A stretch of DNA of 8,029 bases from Thermoplasmata archaeon (GCA_021826835.1 JAKAYH010000086.1:1-8029); one strand, 5' to 3'; positions 1 to 5,991 are shown, numbered from the stretch's first letter. The notes: generated by a model from the sequence alone, not told the origin. Translations and numbers: made by a program.

Positions 1-1
1 G

Positions 2-328
2 TATATCTCGAAGGAGTTCAGGAGTGCCATGAAATTACTGGGGATCAAGCTGGAATATATACAGAAACACACCCCGGAAGATAATGGAGACATTGAATCG
101 TTCCATAACTCAATCAAGACAGATTACTTATGGCCAAACGAGTTCAGGAACTTTAATGATGCTTCCATAGAGATAGAAAAGGCATTCTATGATTACAATG
201 AATGCAGGCCGCATTCATCCATTGATTATCTTCCTCCAAGGGAGTTCAGGAGGAAGTTCCTGAATGAACTGACATTCAGGGAAAGATTCGAGAAGAAAGA
301 AGTTGAGGTGAAACTAGATGAGAATTGA
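2..328 (+). CDS. IS3/IS481-type transposase, C-terminal part of integrase core (5' end outside window)
   Basis: This is the tail of a DDE transposase with a retroviral-integrase fold, which cuts and joins IS ends. The reading frame is open to the left edge (it begins YISKEFRSAM), so the gene starts upstream and the ATG at 29 is internal. Visible family marks are the block TPEDNGDIESFHNSIKTDYL, which carries the catalytic Glu of the DDE triad, and the tail motif YNECRPHSSIDYLPPREF, which matches the usual YN..RPHSSL.y.tP.ef ending of IS3 and IS481 transposases. The stop at 326-328 lies where this family normally ends, so the 3' end looks intact. The first two catalytic Asp residues would be outside the window. 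IS3 and IS481 share this C-terminal module, so I do not separate them. Confidence 0.88.
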   Translation, partial: YISKEFRSAMKLLGIKLEYIQKHTPEDNGDIESFHNSIKTDYLWPNEFRNFNDASIEIEKAFYDYNECRPHSSIDYLPPREFRRKFLNELTFRERFEKKEVEVKLDEN

Positions 329-371
329 AGAGAAGTGTTCCAAATTCTGCTGGAGCAGATCAATAAAATAG

Positions 372-400
372 AATACAATATTAAAAAAATGTATTGTATT
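372..400. repeat. Short perfect inverted repeat (9-bp arms, 11-nt A-rich loop)
   Basis: The arms AATACAATA (372-380) and TATTGTATT (392-400) are exact reverse complements around an A-rich loop. It lies just beyond the probable end of the IS3-type element. An AT-only stem of this size is weak as RNA. It could be a transcription-end hairpin for the transposase, a regulator-binding palindrome, or chance in AT-rich DNA. Confidence 0.45.
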
Positions 401-860
401 TGTTCGATCTTGTAGATTCAGATAAAAGAAGAAATATCATGCAAACCAGATTGTTTGGGATATGGACTTGAAATGGAAAACATTCTTTGAAGATTTGAAG
501 GTAAGAGAGCTCAAAAAAGTGAAATGGTAAGGGTAGGTCAAGTTGCCCGTTCTGCATGACTAAATAGGGGATCAGACATTTTCGAGATGTTATAATTTAA
601 CTTACATTTAGATCTATACGATAAATAATCTTGGAATATCCTAAGAACTGCATAAATGCTGAATAATTCTAACTTTCAATTGAAGAGGGAATGAAGTGGA
701 ATGTTAGTTCCAATCTCAATTATATACCTTTTCTTTAACATTCAATCACAAAATTTTTGAAAATTGAAATTTATTGCTAAAAGAAACTTTATCAACACGG
801 TAGCAGATTGGTGTTGTATAGAATATTTTAAAATTAGTGCAACTCATCTGCAATATGACA

Positions 861-870
861 CTTTTTATAC
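861..870 (+). promoter_or_regulatory. Putative TATA box of the Hsp70-like gene
   Basis: The sequence CTTTTTATAC lies about 32-41 bases before the ATG at 902. That would place an archaeal transcript start within about ten bases of the ATG, giving a leaderless or very short-leader mRNA. A GGAGA at 896-900 sits only one base from the ATG, too close for a normal Shine-Dalgarno site, which also fits leaderless translation. No separate BRE stands out. Confidence 0.35.
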
Positions 871-901
871 AATATTCAATATAGTAGTTCTGAAAGGAGA
901 C

Positions 902-2398
902 ATGGAGATTATAATCGGGATAGATCTAATTTCGAGCAATATTACTACTTTTGCGTATCGATTTCAATCTATCGAACTTATACCGATGAAATTTGGAGCA
1001 TCTTCTGGATGCAGATCCTTTCCTCCATTTATTTCTTTATCTGGTGACGGAAAATTACTTCTTGGAGACGCAGCTAAAAGAAAAGTTGTGACTTCCCCGC
1101 AATCAACTTTAGGATCTCCACTTAGAATGATCGGCACAGACTTTAAGTTCACCTTTCTTGAAAAAGAGATGTTTCCTGAGCAAATATTAGCACTAATACT
1201 CCGTTCCATTAAGAAAGAAGCCGAGGATTACCTAAAGAAAGATGTTGAAAAGGCAGTTCTTGCAATTCCTCAATGCTATGGTTTTAAAAAAAGGGCGAGA
1301 ATAGAAGAGGCAGCTAAGATAGCTGGTTTTACAAAAATAAGATCCGTTGGTCAGTCATTGTTAGGTTCGCTGATGTTCACATTTCATAATATGAATTTTG
1401 ATGGAAATATAATTTCTCTCACCATAGGCAGCGATTTTGCTGAAGCGTCTGTCATTGAGACTTCAAGGGGGGTGGCAGAGGTATTGTCTGTTTCCTGTGA
1501 TTTAAAACTTGGAGAAAATTCGATTGATAAGACTCTTACCAACTTAGTAATCAATAAATACAAGGAACAGGAGAAGTTTGGCCTGAATTTTGGCATCAGT
1601 GAAACATTAAGACTGATGGAGGAATGCGAAGAGGCTAAAATAGATTTAAACCAATCTTTATCTACGGAAATTTTTATACCTAATTTATTTCAGATTGATG
1701 ATAAACCAAAGGACCTAAGGATAGGTATAAATAGAGTCGATTTTGAAAACGCTATAAAGCCTATAATAGATAAAATTTTACGCTTAATGGATGATGCTCT
1801 TTCTCAGTCGTTCACAGCAAAGAAATATATATCGAAAATTATCATTAGTGGCAGTGGGTCCAGACTCCATTCAATCCGAGCTGCAATAGAAGGATATTTT
1901 GGGATAAAAGTTAACCCGGTATACGACCCAAGTGAGATCGTTGCCGAGGGTGCTGCACTGCTCGCAGGAGTCTTACAAGGAGATATAAAAAACCTACTAC
2001 TTCTAAATTCTATTTCTTTAGACCTTTATGTCCAGCTGGAAAATGGGGAACCAAGGGAATTATATAAGCGCAACTTAACTATCCCTACATTTAAGACTAT
2101 TGAATACGATAACGTAGTGTCTTATAGGGATTATGTCACTTTTCGAATATTTGAGGATGTTAGAGATCAAAATGAGCCTATTTTAGAATATAAAGTTAAT
2201 ATTATTAACTCATCTTCAAAGAAAGTCAATAAAATCATTGTCAAATTAGAAGTTGATCCAGATTCTAATTTTAAATTCGTTTTTATGAATGGAGATACTA
2301 TGCAGTTCTTAAATTTTGAAATTATTTCCTCTGTATTCAGACAAAAGGAAATAATTGAAGAGATGAAAGTCCAGTGTAAAAAAATTATACCTGACTAA
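902..2398 (+). CDS. Divergent Hsp70/DnaK-like protein, lidless, with degenerate ATPase motifs
   Basis: The 498-residue product aligns by eye along the whole nucleotide-binding domain and beta substrate-binding domain of Hsp70. Matches in order: IIIGIDLISSN (3-13, for IIGIDLGTTNS), GDAAKRKVVTSP (55-66), AIPQCYGFKKRARIEEAAKIAGF (121-143, for VPAYF..RQAT..A..IAGL), LGENSID (203-209), LMEECEEAKIDLNQS (238-252), ISGSGSRLHSI (315-325) and SEIVAEGAALLAGVLQGD (344-361). The SBD-beta begins at LLLNSISLDL with NLTIPTFKT (391-399). There is no room for the alpha-helical lid (DnaK is about 610-640 residues). Key ATPase positions differ: the phosphate loop GTTNS reads ISSNI, the catalytic Lys (DnaK K70) aligns with Leu74, NEPTAAA reads GQSLLGS (148-156 region), and DLGGGTFD reads roughly LTIGSDFA. 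I infer a nucleotide-binding scaffold or weak ATPase rather than a housekeeping DnaK. The ATG at 902 was chosen because it sits three codons before the GID motif. The frame stays open upstream to a TTG at 764, but that extension looks non-coding. A small ORF overlaps the stop. Confidence 0.85.
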   Translation: MEIIIGIDLISSNITTFAYRFQSIELIPMKFGASSGCRSFPPFISLSGDGKLLLGDAAKRKVVTSPQSTLGSPLRMIGTDFKFTFLEKEMFPEQILALILRSIKKEAEDYLKKDVEKAVLAIPQCYGFKKRARIEEAAKIAGFTKIRSVGQSLLGSLMFTFHNMNFDGNIISLTIGSDFAEASVIETSRGVAEVLSVSCDLKLGENSIDKTLTNLVINKYKEQEKFGLNFGISETLRLMEECEEAKIDLNQSLSTEIFIPNLFQIDDKPKDLRIGINRVDFENAIKPIIDKILRLMDDALSQSFTAKKYISKIIISGSGSRLHSIRAAIEGYFGIKVNPVYDPSEIVAEGAALLAGVLQGDIKNLLLLNSISLDLYVQLENGEPRELYKRNLTIPTFKTIEYDNVVSYRDYVTFRIFEDVRDQNEPILEYKVNIINSSSKKVNKIIVKLEVDPDSNFKFVFMNGDTMQFLNFEIISSVFRQKEIIEEMKVQCKKIIPD

Positions 2399-2514
2399 TG
2401 AGTAAAAAATTGGAGCTGTTCAGGAAAGTGTTAAAGAATAATTGTGTCCAAACGTCTCATTATGCAGGGAGTGGATCCAGATCGGGACACTATTCTATGA
2501 CCTGCCCATATTGA
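2398..2514 (+). pseudogene. Small ORF overlapping the Hsp70 stop (TAATG), interrupted by the IS
   Basis: The Hsp70-like stop TAA (2396-2398) shares its last A with an ATG, the classic arrangement for translational coupling. The ORF reads MSKKLELFRKVLKNNCVQTS and continues to about residue 29 before crossing the left IS boundary at 2484; it then ends inside the IS at 2512-2514. If the IS is removed exactly, the frame reads on for six residues (SHSLIQ) and stops at 3671-3673, giving a peptide of about 34 residues that ends just before the cdvB-like promoter. It could be a truncated gene whose remainder was lost, a natural micro-ORF, or chance. I recognise no family. Confidence 0.3.
2484..2496 (+). 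repeat. Left terminal inverted repeat of the IS
   Basis: GGGACACTATTCT, the exact reverse complement of 3644-3656. The transposase stop codon (TAG on the minus strand, 2495-2497) overlaps its inner end. The match breaks at the next inner base and at the next outer base, which defines the IS edge. Confidence 0.85.
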
Positions 2515-3379
2515 ACAGATTGTGCCACACGCCGGTGCAGAACAGTGTGTTATCTATCCTGTCATCCCTTCTCTGTGCCACATTCCATCCAAGCATCTTC
2601 TTGTCCGCTGCAAATCCTGATTCGGAATTGCTTCTCTGATGGTACTTATTCAGATATACCATTGTATCAGCAACAAATTCCTTCATCGTACCCTTCCATT
2701 TCTGTGATCCATTCAGGATAGCATTCTTCTTGGGTATTACAAAGACCTTTGTATCTCCCAGTTTATCCACGTATGATGAGGATGAATAATACCTGTCAAG
2801 CCTGATGGAATCCATGTGTATTCCCATAATTGCAAGGAGATCCTTTGCCCTGTCAAATGCCTCTCTCTCTGAACGCATTGATGAACCGAAGGCTATGTAC
2901 AGTCGTGAATCAAGATCCATTGCGGCGAATGAATAAGCAAACAATCGTTTCTTATGACCTTTAGATTCCCTTGCATCTTTACCATGATCGGGATTTTCCT
3001 TAGCCTTATCCTTGAGATGCTGTGCATGTGACTCATAGTTCTTCTTCACCGTCAGCGAATAACCTGTCCCGTCATCGGTAGCGTCTGAATTCGTCACCTT
3101 TTTTCTTCTCAATATCAGTGCATGAAGGTTGTGTATTGCCATTATGACCTCATTATCTGAATATAGTCTTTCTATTGTTTTGTATGATACATCTATTCCA
3201 GAGAGCATTGAGAAGACGGTAAGCATGTTTGCAAACATCCTGTTGGACTCGCCGACAAGCTGCTTTATAAGAAGATGCTTGACCCTTTGATCCAGTGACA
3301 GTGAATAAGGATGTCCTGGGCCATATATAATGTGTATTGTGGATACAGCTTCCTGTATCAGTGGATCGAGATCCTTCAT
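2495..3379 (-). CDS. DDE-type IS transposase (partner of the DUF2080 gene)
   Basis: The 294-residue product from the only ordinary start codon (ATG at 3377-3379) looks like an RNase H-fold transposase. Likely catalytic residues are Asp in ATDDGTGYSLT (102 or 103), Asp195 in RLDRYYSSSS, and Glu253 in RSNSESGFAADKKMLGW, followed by the conserved-looking NVAQRRDDRIDNTLFC. A basic, charged stretch at 119-144 separates the first two. The frame is open for 25 more codons upstream and reads like real protein (DHPKKERDWRTYEQEF) until a stop at 3455-3457. The only start-like codon there is ATA at 3449-3451, just before DHPKKERDW. I infer that an ancestral ATG may have become ATA, leaving this copy with a shortened N-terminus. 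The active-site residues are intact. Confidence is high for transposase and low for the exact family. Confidence 0.85.
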   Translation of the reverse strand: MKDLDPLIQEAVSTIHIIYGPGHPYSLSLDQRVKHLLIKQLVGESNRMFANMLTVFSMLSGIDVSYKTIERLYSDNEVIMAIHNLHALILRRKKVTNSDATDDGTGYSLTVKKNYESHAQHLKDKAKENPDHGKDARESKGHKKRLFAYSFAAMDLDSRLYIAFGSSMRSEREAFDRAKDLLAIMGIHMDSIRLDRYYSSSSYVDKLGDTKVFVIPKKNAILNGSQKWKGTMKEFVADTMVYLNKYHQRSNSESGFAADKKMLGWNVAQRRDDRIDNTLFCTGVWHNLFNMGRS

Positions 3380-3464
3380 TGCTGTCTTGATCCTGGTGGA
3401 GAACTCCTGCTCGTATGTTCTCCAGTCCCTCTCCTTCTTAGGATGATCTATGCATTAACCATGT

Positions 3465-3650
3465 GTGAGCAGGAAGGTCTTTGTACTTGGCAACAAGCTG
3501 AGCATAACAGATGACCAGATAGAAGGTATATTGGAGAGAACTGTAACAAAACAGGGCACATCAGCCTTGGCAGATGTGCCAAGAAGATATCTAGGGAAGC
3601 GGGTTTACGTCATAATTACAAAGTCGGAAGGAGAAGCCGAACGAGAATAG
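3465..3650 (+). CDS. DUF2080-family transposon-encoded protein (AbrB-like)
   Basis: This 61-residue protein carries ERTVTKQGTSALADVPRRYL then GKRVYVIITK (about residues 24-53). That is the compact pattern of the archaeal DUF2080 transposon-encoded family, which resembles an AbrB/SpoVT swapped-hairpin DNA-binding fold. The start is a GTG; an in-frame stop nine bases upstream rules out a longer form, and no clear ribosome-binding site precedes it. It is divergent from the transposase, and its stop codon lies inside the right terminal repeat, so it belongs to the IS. A role in controlling or assisting transposition is an inference from its location. Confidence 0.78.
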   Translation: MSRKVFVLGNKLSITDDQIEGILERTVTKQGTSALADVPRRYLGKRVYVIITKSEGEAERE

Positions 3651-3656
3651 TGTCCC
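3644..3656 (-). repeat. Right terminal inverted repeat of the IS
   Basis: AGAATAGTGTCCC, the exact reverse complement of 2484-2496. It contains the TAG stop of the DUF2080 gene (3648-3650). The base after it starts the AT-rich promoter region of the cdvB-like gene. Confidence 0.85.
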
Positions 3657-3673
3657 ACATTCCCTCATACAAT

Positions 3674-3692
3674 AAAATATTAATAATATTAT
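3674..3692 (+). promoter_or_regulatory. Putative promoter (TATA region) of the cdvB-cdvC pair
   Basis: A run of A and T (core AATATTAATAATATT) lies about 22-40 bases before the ATG at 3714, the right distance for an archaeal TATA box feeding a leaderless or short-leader transcript. No Shine-Dalgarno-like GGAGG precedes the ATG. The IS ends only about 18 bases upstream of this run. The insertion therefore left the core promoter but removed whatever lay further upstream, including any read-through from the Hsp70-like gene. Confidence 0.45.
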
Positions 3693-3713
3693 TGCGTTAA
3701 CACATGTTGAGTT

Positions 3714-4307
3714 ATGGGTCTTATAAAGTCTACAAACGAAAAGTTTATGGAAAGCCAGAGTCGCATTAGGAAAGCTCAAATGGAGGTTGATAGAGGCCTG
3801 AGGGATTATAACTCGAACCTTCAGGAAAGTGTTCAGCTGCTGAAGGTGTCTTTAAAGGAAAATAATATTGAAAAAGCCAGGACTTTTGCTCTCCAAGTAA
3901 AGCAATTGGATTCTGTTATTAAGGGTCTTCAGGACTATAAACTTTATCTTGCTGCAATTTCACAGAGTTTGAAGTATAGTAAAACTCAGCAGGAAATGAT
4001 GAAGGCCTTAAGTAATTCAGCCAAAGATTTACAAAAAAGCTTACCAAACGAGAAACAACTAGCCCGCGTCGAAGAGCAATTTCAAATAATTGCAGAATCC
4101 TCGGACAAAGCAATTGATATCCTTTCAAATCAGTTGACTGAAGTATCTAACAATGTGAATTCAAAGGCAAAAACTACTGATGTAGACGTTGATAAAATCA
4201 TCCAATCTTTCAAAGAAATAATTGCAAAGGAAGAAGAATCACCAAAGGTTTCTGATGCAACCCAAGATAAAGAAATAGATGATTTAATTAAAAGATTAAC
4301 AAAATAA
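3714..4307 (+). CDS. cdvB: ESCRT-III/Snf7-like (CdvB-like) membrane-remodelling protein
   Basis: The 197-residue, almost wholly helical, charged product has no membrane segment or signal peptide. Residues 8-100 look like the ESCRT-III helical hairpin: a first long helix (about 8-48), then NIEKARTFALQVKQLDSVIK (51-70), which resembles the second-helix pattern (few-residue turn, then kAr.fA...k.l...i..L) of Snf7/Vps24 proteins. A third coiled-coil stretch covers about 112-150. A low-complexity acidic linker (about 172-186) leads to the C-terminal EIDDLIKRLTK, where Leu191, Arg194 and Leu195 fit the MIM1 core LxxRL used by ESCRT-III tails to bind MIT domains. The MIT-domain ATPase follows 26 bases downstream, which strongly supports this reading. 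ESCRT-III proteins polymerise on membranes and are disassembled by Vps4. An unrelated coiled-coil protein cannot be excluded by eye. No CdvA is present. Confidence 0.74.
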   Translation: MGLIKSTNEKFMESQSRIRKAQMEVDRGLRDYNSNLQESVQLLKVSLKENNIEKARTFALQVKQLDSVIKGLQDYKLYLAAISQSLKYSKTQQEMMKALSNSAKDLQKSLPNEKQLARVEEQFQIIAESSDKAIDILSNQLTEVSNNVNSKAKTTDVDVDKIIQSFKEIIAKEEESPKVSDATQDKEIDDLIKRLTK

Positions 4308-4333
4308 AGAAATTCTTATTACTTGACAAATAA

Positions 4334-5458
4334 ATGGTTAACTTTAATGAAAGCGGTTCAGTGGAATCTATCAGGAGAATACTAAACGAAGCTATCGAAT
4401 ATGATGTAGCTGGTAATAAGGAGCAAGCTTCGCAGAAATACCTAGTTGCTTACAAAATATTAAAAAAATTAGCTCAGGAAGAAAAGGGTGAAAAACGTTC
4501 AAAGAGGGAATACCAATGTGAGGCCGTTCTAAGAGCTTATAGGAAAGCGGGAGGAACAGAAGATATAATAAAGGAAACTGGCACAGAGGTTTATGCTGAG
4601 AATTACCTACAGAGCATCGGGATTGAAACTCCAACCATCCCTGCAATAAAATTTGAAGATGTAGCCGGACTAGATGATGTAAAAAAGGAGATTATGGCTA
4701 AATTAATCTTGCCAATGAAATACAAGGAGCTTTCGCAGGATTATGGAATAGTTTTCGGTGGAGGTCTTCTTCTATATGGTCCACCTGGAACTGGAAAAAC
4801 CCATATCGTAAAAGCTATTGCAAATGAGGTTAATGCCAAATTTATATACGTGAACCCTTCTGTAATTTATAGCGAATGGTTTGGAAAATTTGAGAAAAAT
4901 ATATCCTTAATATTCAAAGCTGCCAGGATGTTGAGACACACAATCATATTCTTTGATGAAATAGATACACTGGCACCCAAGAGGGACATTTCTGATGGCG
5001 AGGTTGTTAAAAGAGGTGTGACACAGTTGCTTACTGAACTTAATGGTATTGACTCAGCCCCAGAATCCAACGTATATGTGATTGCGGCGACAAATAATCC
5101 GTGGAACATTGATGAGGCTTTACTTAGATCAGGTAGGTTTGAAACTAAAGTATATGTCGGCCCTCCAGCTCTGGAAGCAAGAGAAAAAATTTTTCGAATT
5201 GCCTTTAGAAACATCAGAGTCCGAGTTAATATAGATTATGTTTCCTTAGCAGCAAAAACTGAAGGTTATTCAGGGGCAGATATAGATTATATTTGTAAGC
5301 GAGCCAAACAAAATATATTTATGAGAGCAGTTGAAACGGGTCAGAAAATCGTTGTCACAACTGAGGACGTGCTATCAGTTGTCACCCAGATTAAGCCCAC
5401 GATTAATGATAAAATGCTGAAAAGATACGCAACATTTTCCGAACAAATTTACAAATAG
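4334..5458 (+). CDS. cdvC: Vps4/CdvC-like AAA ATPase with N-terminal MIT-like domain
   Basis: This 374-residue protein is the likely ESCRT-III disassembly ATPase. Residues 9-75 form an MIT-like three-helix region (EAIEYDVAGNKEQASQKYLV is typical of helices 1-2), followed by a linker to about 104 and one AAA domain beginning FEDVAGLDDVK. Seen directly: Walker A GPPGTGKT (149-156), pore-loop aromatic pair Trp182-Phe183, Walker B IIFFDEID (204-211), sensor 1 around ATNN (252-255), arginine fingers Arg265 and Arg268 in LLRSGRFE, GYSGADI (311-317), and a C-terminal PTINDKMLKRYATFSEQ helix like the Vps4 end. All catalytic residues look intact. There is no room for the beta-domain insertion of eukaryotic Vps4, and the length is normal for an archaeal CdvC. 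The RSGRF finger motif is closer to Cdc48/p97 style than to the RRRF of many Vps4s. It lies 26 bases after the ESCRT-III-like gene on the same strand, with no strong ribosome-binding site, so the two are probably co-transcribed. Confidence 0.9.
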   Translation: MVNFNESGSVESIRRILNEAIEYDVAGNKEQASQKYLVAYKILKKLAQEEKGEKRSKREYQCEAVLRAYRKAGGTEDIIKETGTEVYAENYLQSIGIETPTIPAIKFEDVAGLDDVKKEIMAKLILPMKYKELSQDYGIVFGGGLLLYGPPGTGKTHIVKAIANEVNAKFIYVNPSVIYSEWFGKFEKNISLIFKAARMLRHTIIFFDEIDTLAPKRDISDGEVVKRGVTQLLTELNGIDSAPESNVYVIAATNNPWNIDEALLRSGRFETKVYVGPPALEAREKIFRIAFRNIRVRVNIDYVSLAAKTEGYSGADIDYICKRAKQNIFMRAVETGQKIVVTTEDVLSVVTQIKPTINDKMLKRYATFSEQIYK

Positions 5459-5991
5459 GTAGCAGTTATCAATCCAAAGTGTTTTAAATTTATTATGGGT
5501 TATAAGGCTCTCATGTGGGTAAGAACTTGACGCTAATATTGTTCCGATACAAATTGGGTTTTCCTAGAATGGTTATCGATCCGAATGAATTGGCACTCGA
5601 CTGGAATTGACACAGATTCAATATAATTTAGATAATTCCTGTTAAACTTTCGTATAATAACCCACACAAAAGTGTGAAGAGCCTTTATTAATACTTCGAA
5701 CAATCTGCAATTTTTACTGATCTTGGGTCATGTAAACGCCGGTCAAGATTTGTAAGGACAAAATTCCTTATAATTTTAGCATCTTTACAGCCAATATATA
5801 CCATGTATTGCCTCTGCAACTACAGTTCACTGCAAATAATTTTAGATTCCCCTGTGCCCCATTGTTAAATGAATAACAAAATATAATCGGTCAATGTCTA
5901 CGATTTTCTCTATGTCTTATGTAATAAAGTCTATTTGGTTACGAGTTAATAGAAATCTGAATGCCATCCTCATTACTCATATTTGTGTTTC
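5459..5991. other. Intergenic region after cdvC
   Basis: I find no gene in these roughly 530 bases. A T-rich stretch at about 5479-5494 (TGTTTTAAATTTATT) could end the cdvB-cdvC transcript. The region also holds an imperfect inverted repeat pair (5497-5520 with 5660-5689), a small perfect hairpin inside the right arm (5663-5676), and another small inverted repeat (AAGGACAAAATTCCTT, about 5755-5770). It looks like non-coding DNA or old mobile-element flank. Confidence 0.5.
5497..5689. repeat. Imperfect inverted-repeat pair, about 190 bp end to end
   Basis: The left arm GGGTTATAAGGCTCTCATGT GGGT (5497-5520) read in reverse complement gives ACCCAC, a spacer, AGAGCCTTAT. The right arm has ACCCAC (5660-5665), a longer spacer and AGAGCCTTTAT (5678-5688). 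The right-arm spacer contains a perfect small hairpin, CACAC-AAAA-GTGTG (5663-5676). No ORF lies between the arms. It could be a decayed miniature element, a structured 3' region of the cdvC transcript, or chance. Confidence 0.35.

Larger units (their letters stand above)
329..901. other. Intergenic region between the IS3-type element and the Hsp70-like gene
   Basis: I see no convincing gene in these roughly 570 bases. The first 30 or so bases, up to about 361, probably hold the right end of the IS3-type element; a small inverted repeat (CTGCTGGAGCAG, 347-358) lies there, but the exact end cannot be fixed without the other terminus. A perfect AT palindrome follows at 372-400. A 22-codon ORF at 462-530 (starting MDLKWKTFFEDLK) has no recognisable family and no promoter that I can see, so it is not called. 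The last 40 bases contain a TATA-like box for the Hsp70-like gene. Confidence 0.6.
2484..3656. mobile_element. Complete 1,173-bp insertion sequence with 13-bp perfect terminal inverted repeats
   Basis: The boundaries come from exact inverted repeats GGGACACTATTCT (2484-2496) and AGAATAGTGTCCC (3644-3656). Inside are a minus-strand DDE transposase and a plus-strand DUF2080-type gene, transcribed away from a shared central region (about 3380-3464). Both stop codons fall in or on the edge of the repeats, so the element is tightly packed. The bases next to the two ends (GATC on the left, ACAT on the right) are not direct repeats, so no target duplication is visible. The IS separates the Hsp70-like gene from the cdvB-like gene and breaks the small coupled ORF. 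A transposase plus a DUF2080 gene fits the archaeal ISNCY/ISA1214-like group, but I cannot confirm the family without a database. Confidence 0.85.

Noticed and set aside
764..901. Upstream extension of the Hsp70-like protein from a TTG at 764
   Set aside because: The extra 46 residues show no family similarity, the Hsp70 N-terminal motif begins right after the ATG at 902, and a TATA-like box lies inside the extension.
2442..2639. Plus-strand ORF across the left IS boundary
   Set aside because: It runs antisense to the end of the transposase and has no recognisable content.
3311..3514. Plus-strand ORF over the start of the IS transposase
   Set aside because: It is antisense to the transposase N-terminus and overlaps the better-supported DUF2080 gene in another frame.
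2470..3670. Target-site duplication around the 1,173-bp IS
   Set aside because: Bases outside the left repeat (GATC) and right repeat (ACAT) do not match at any short length that I checked.
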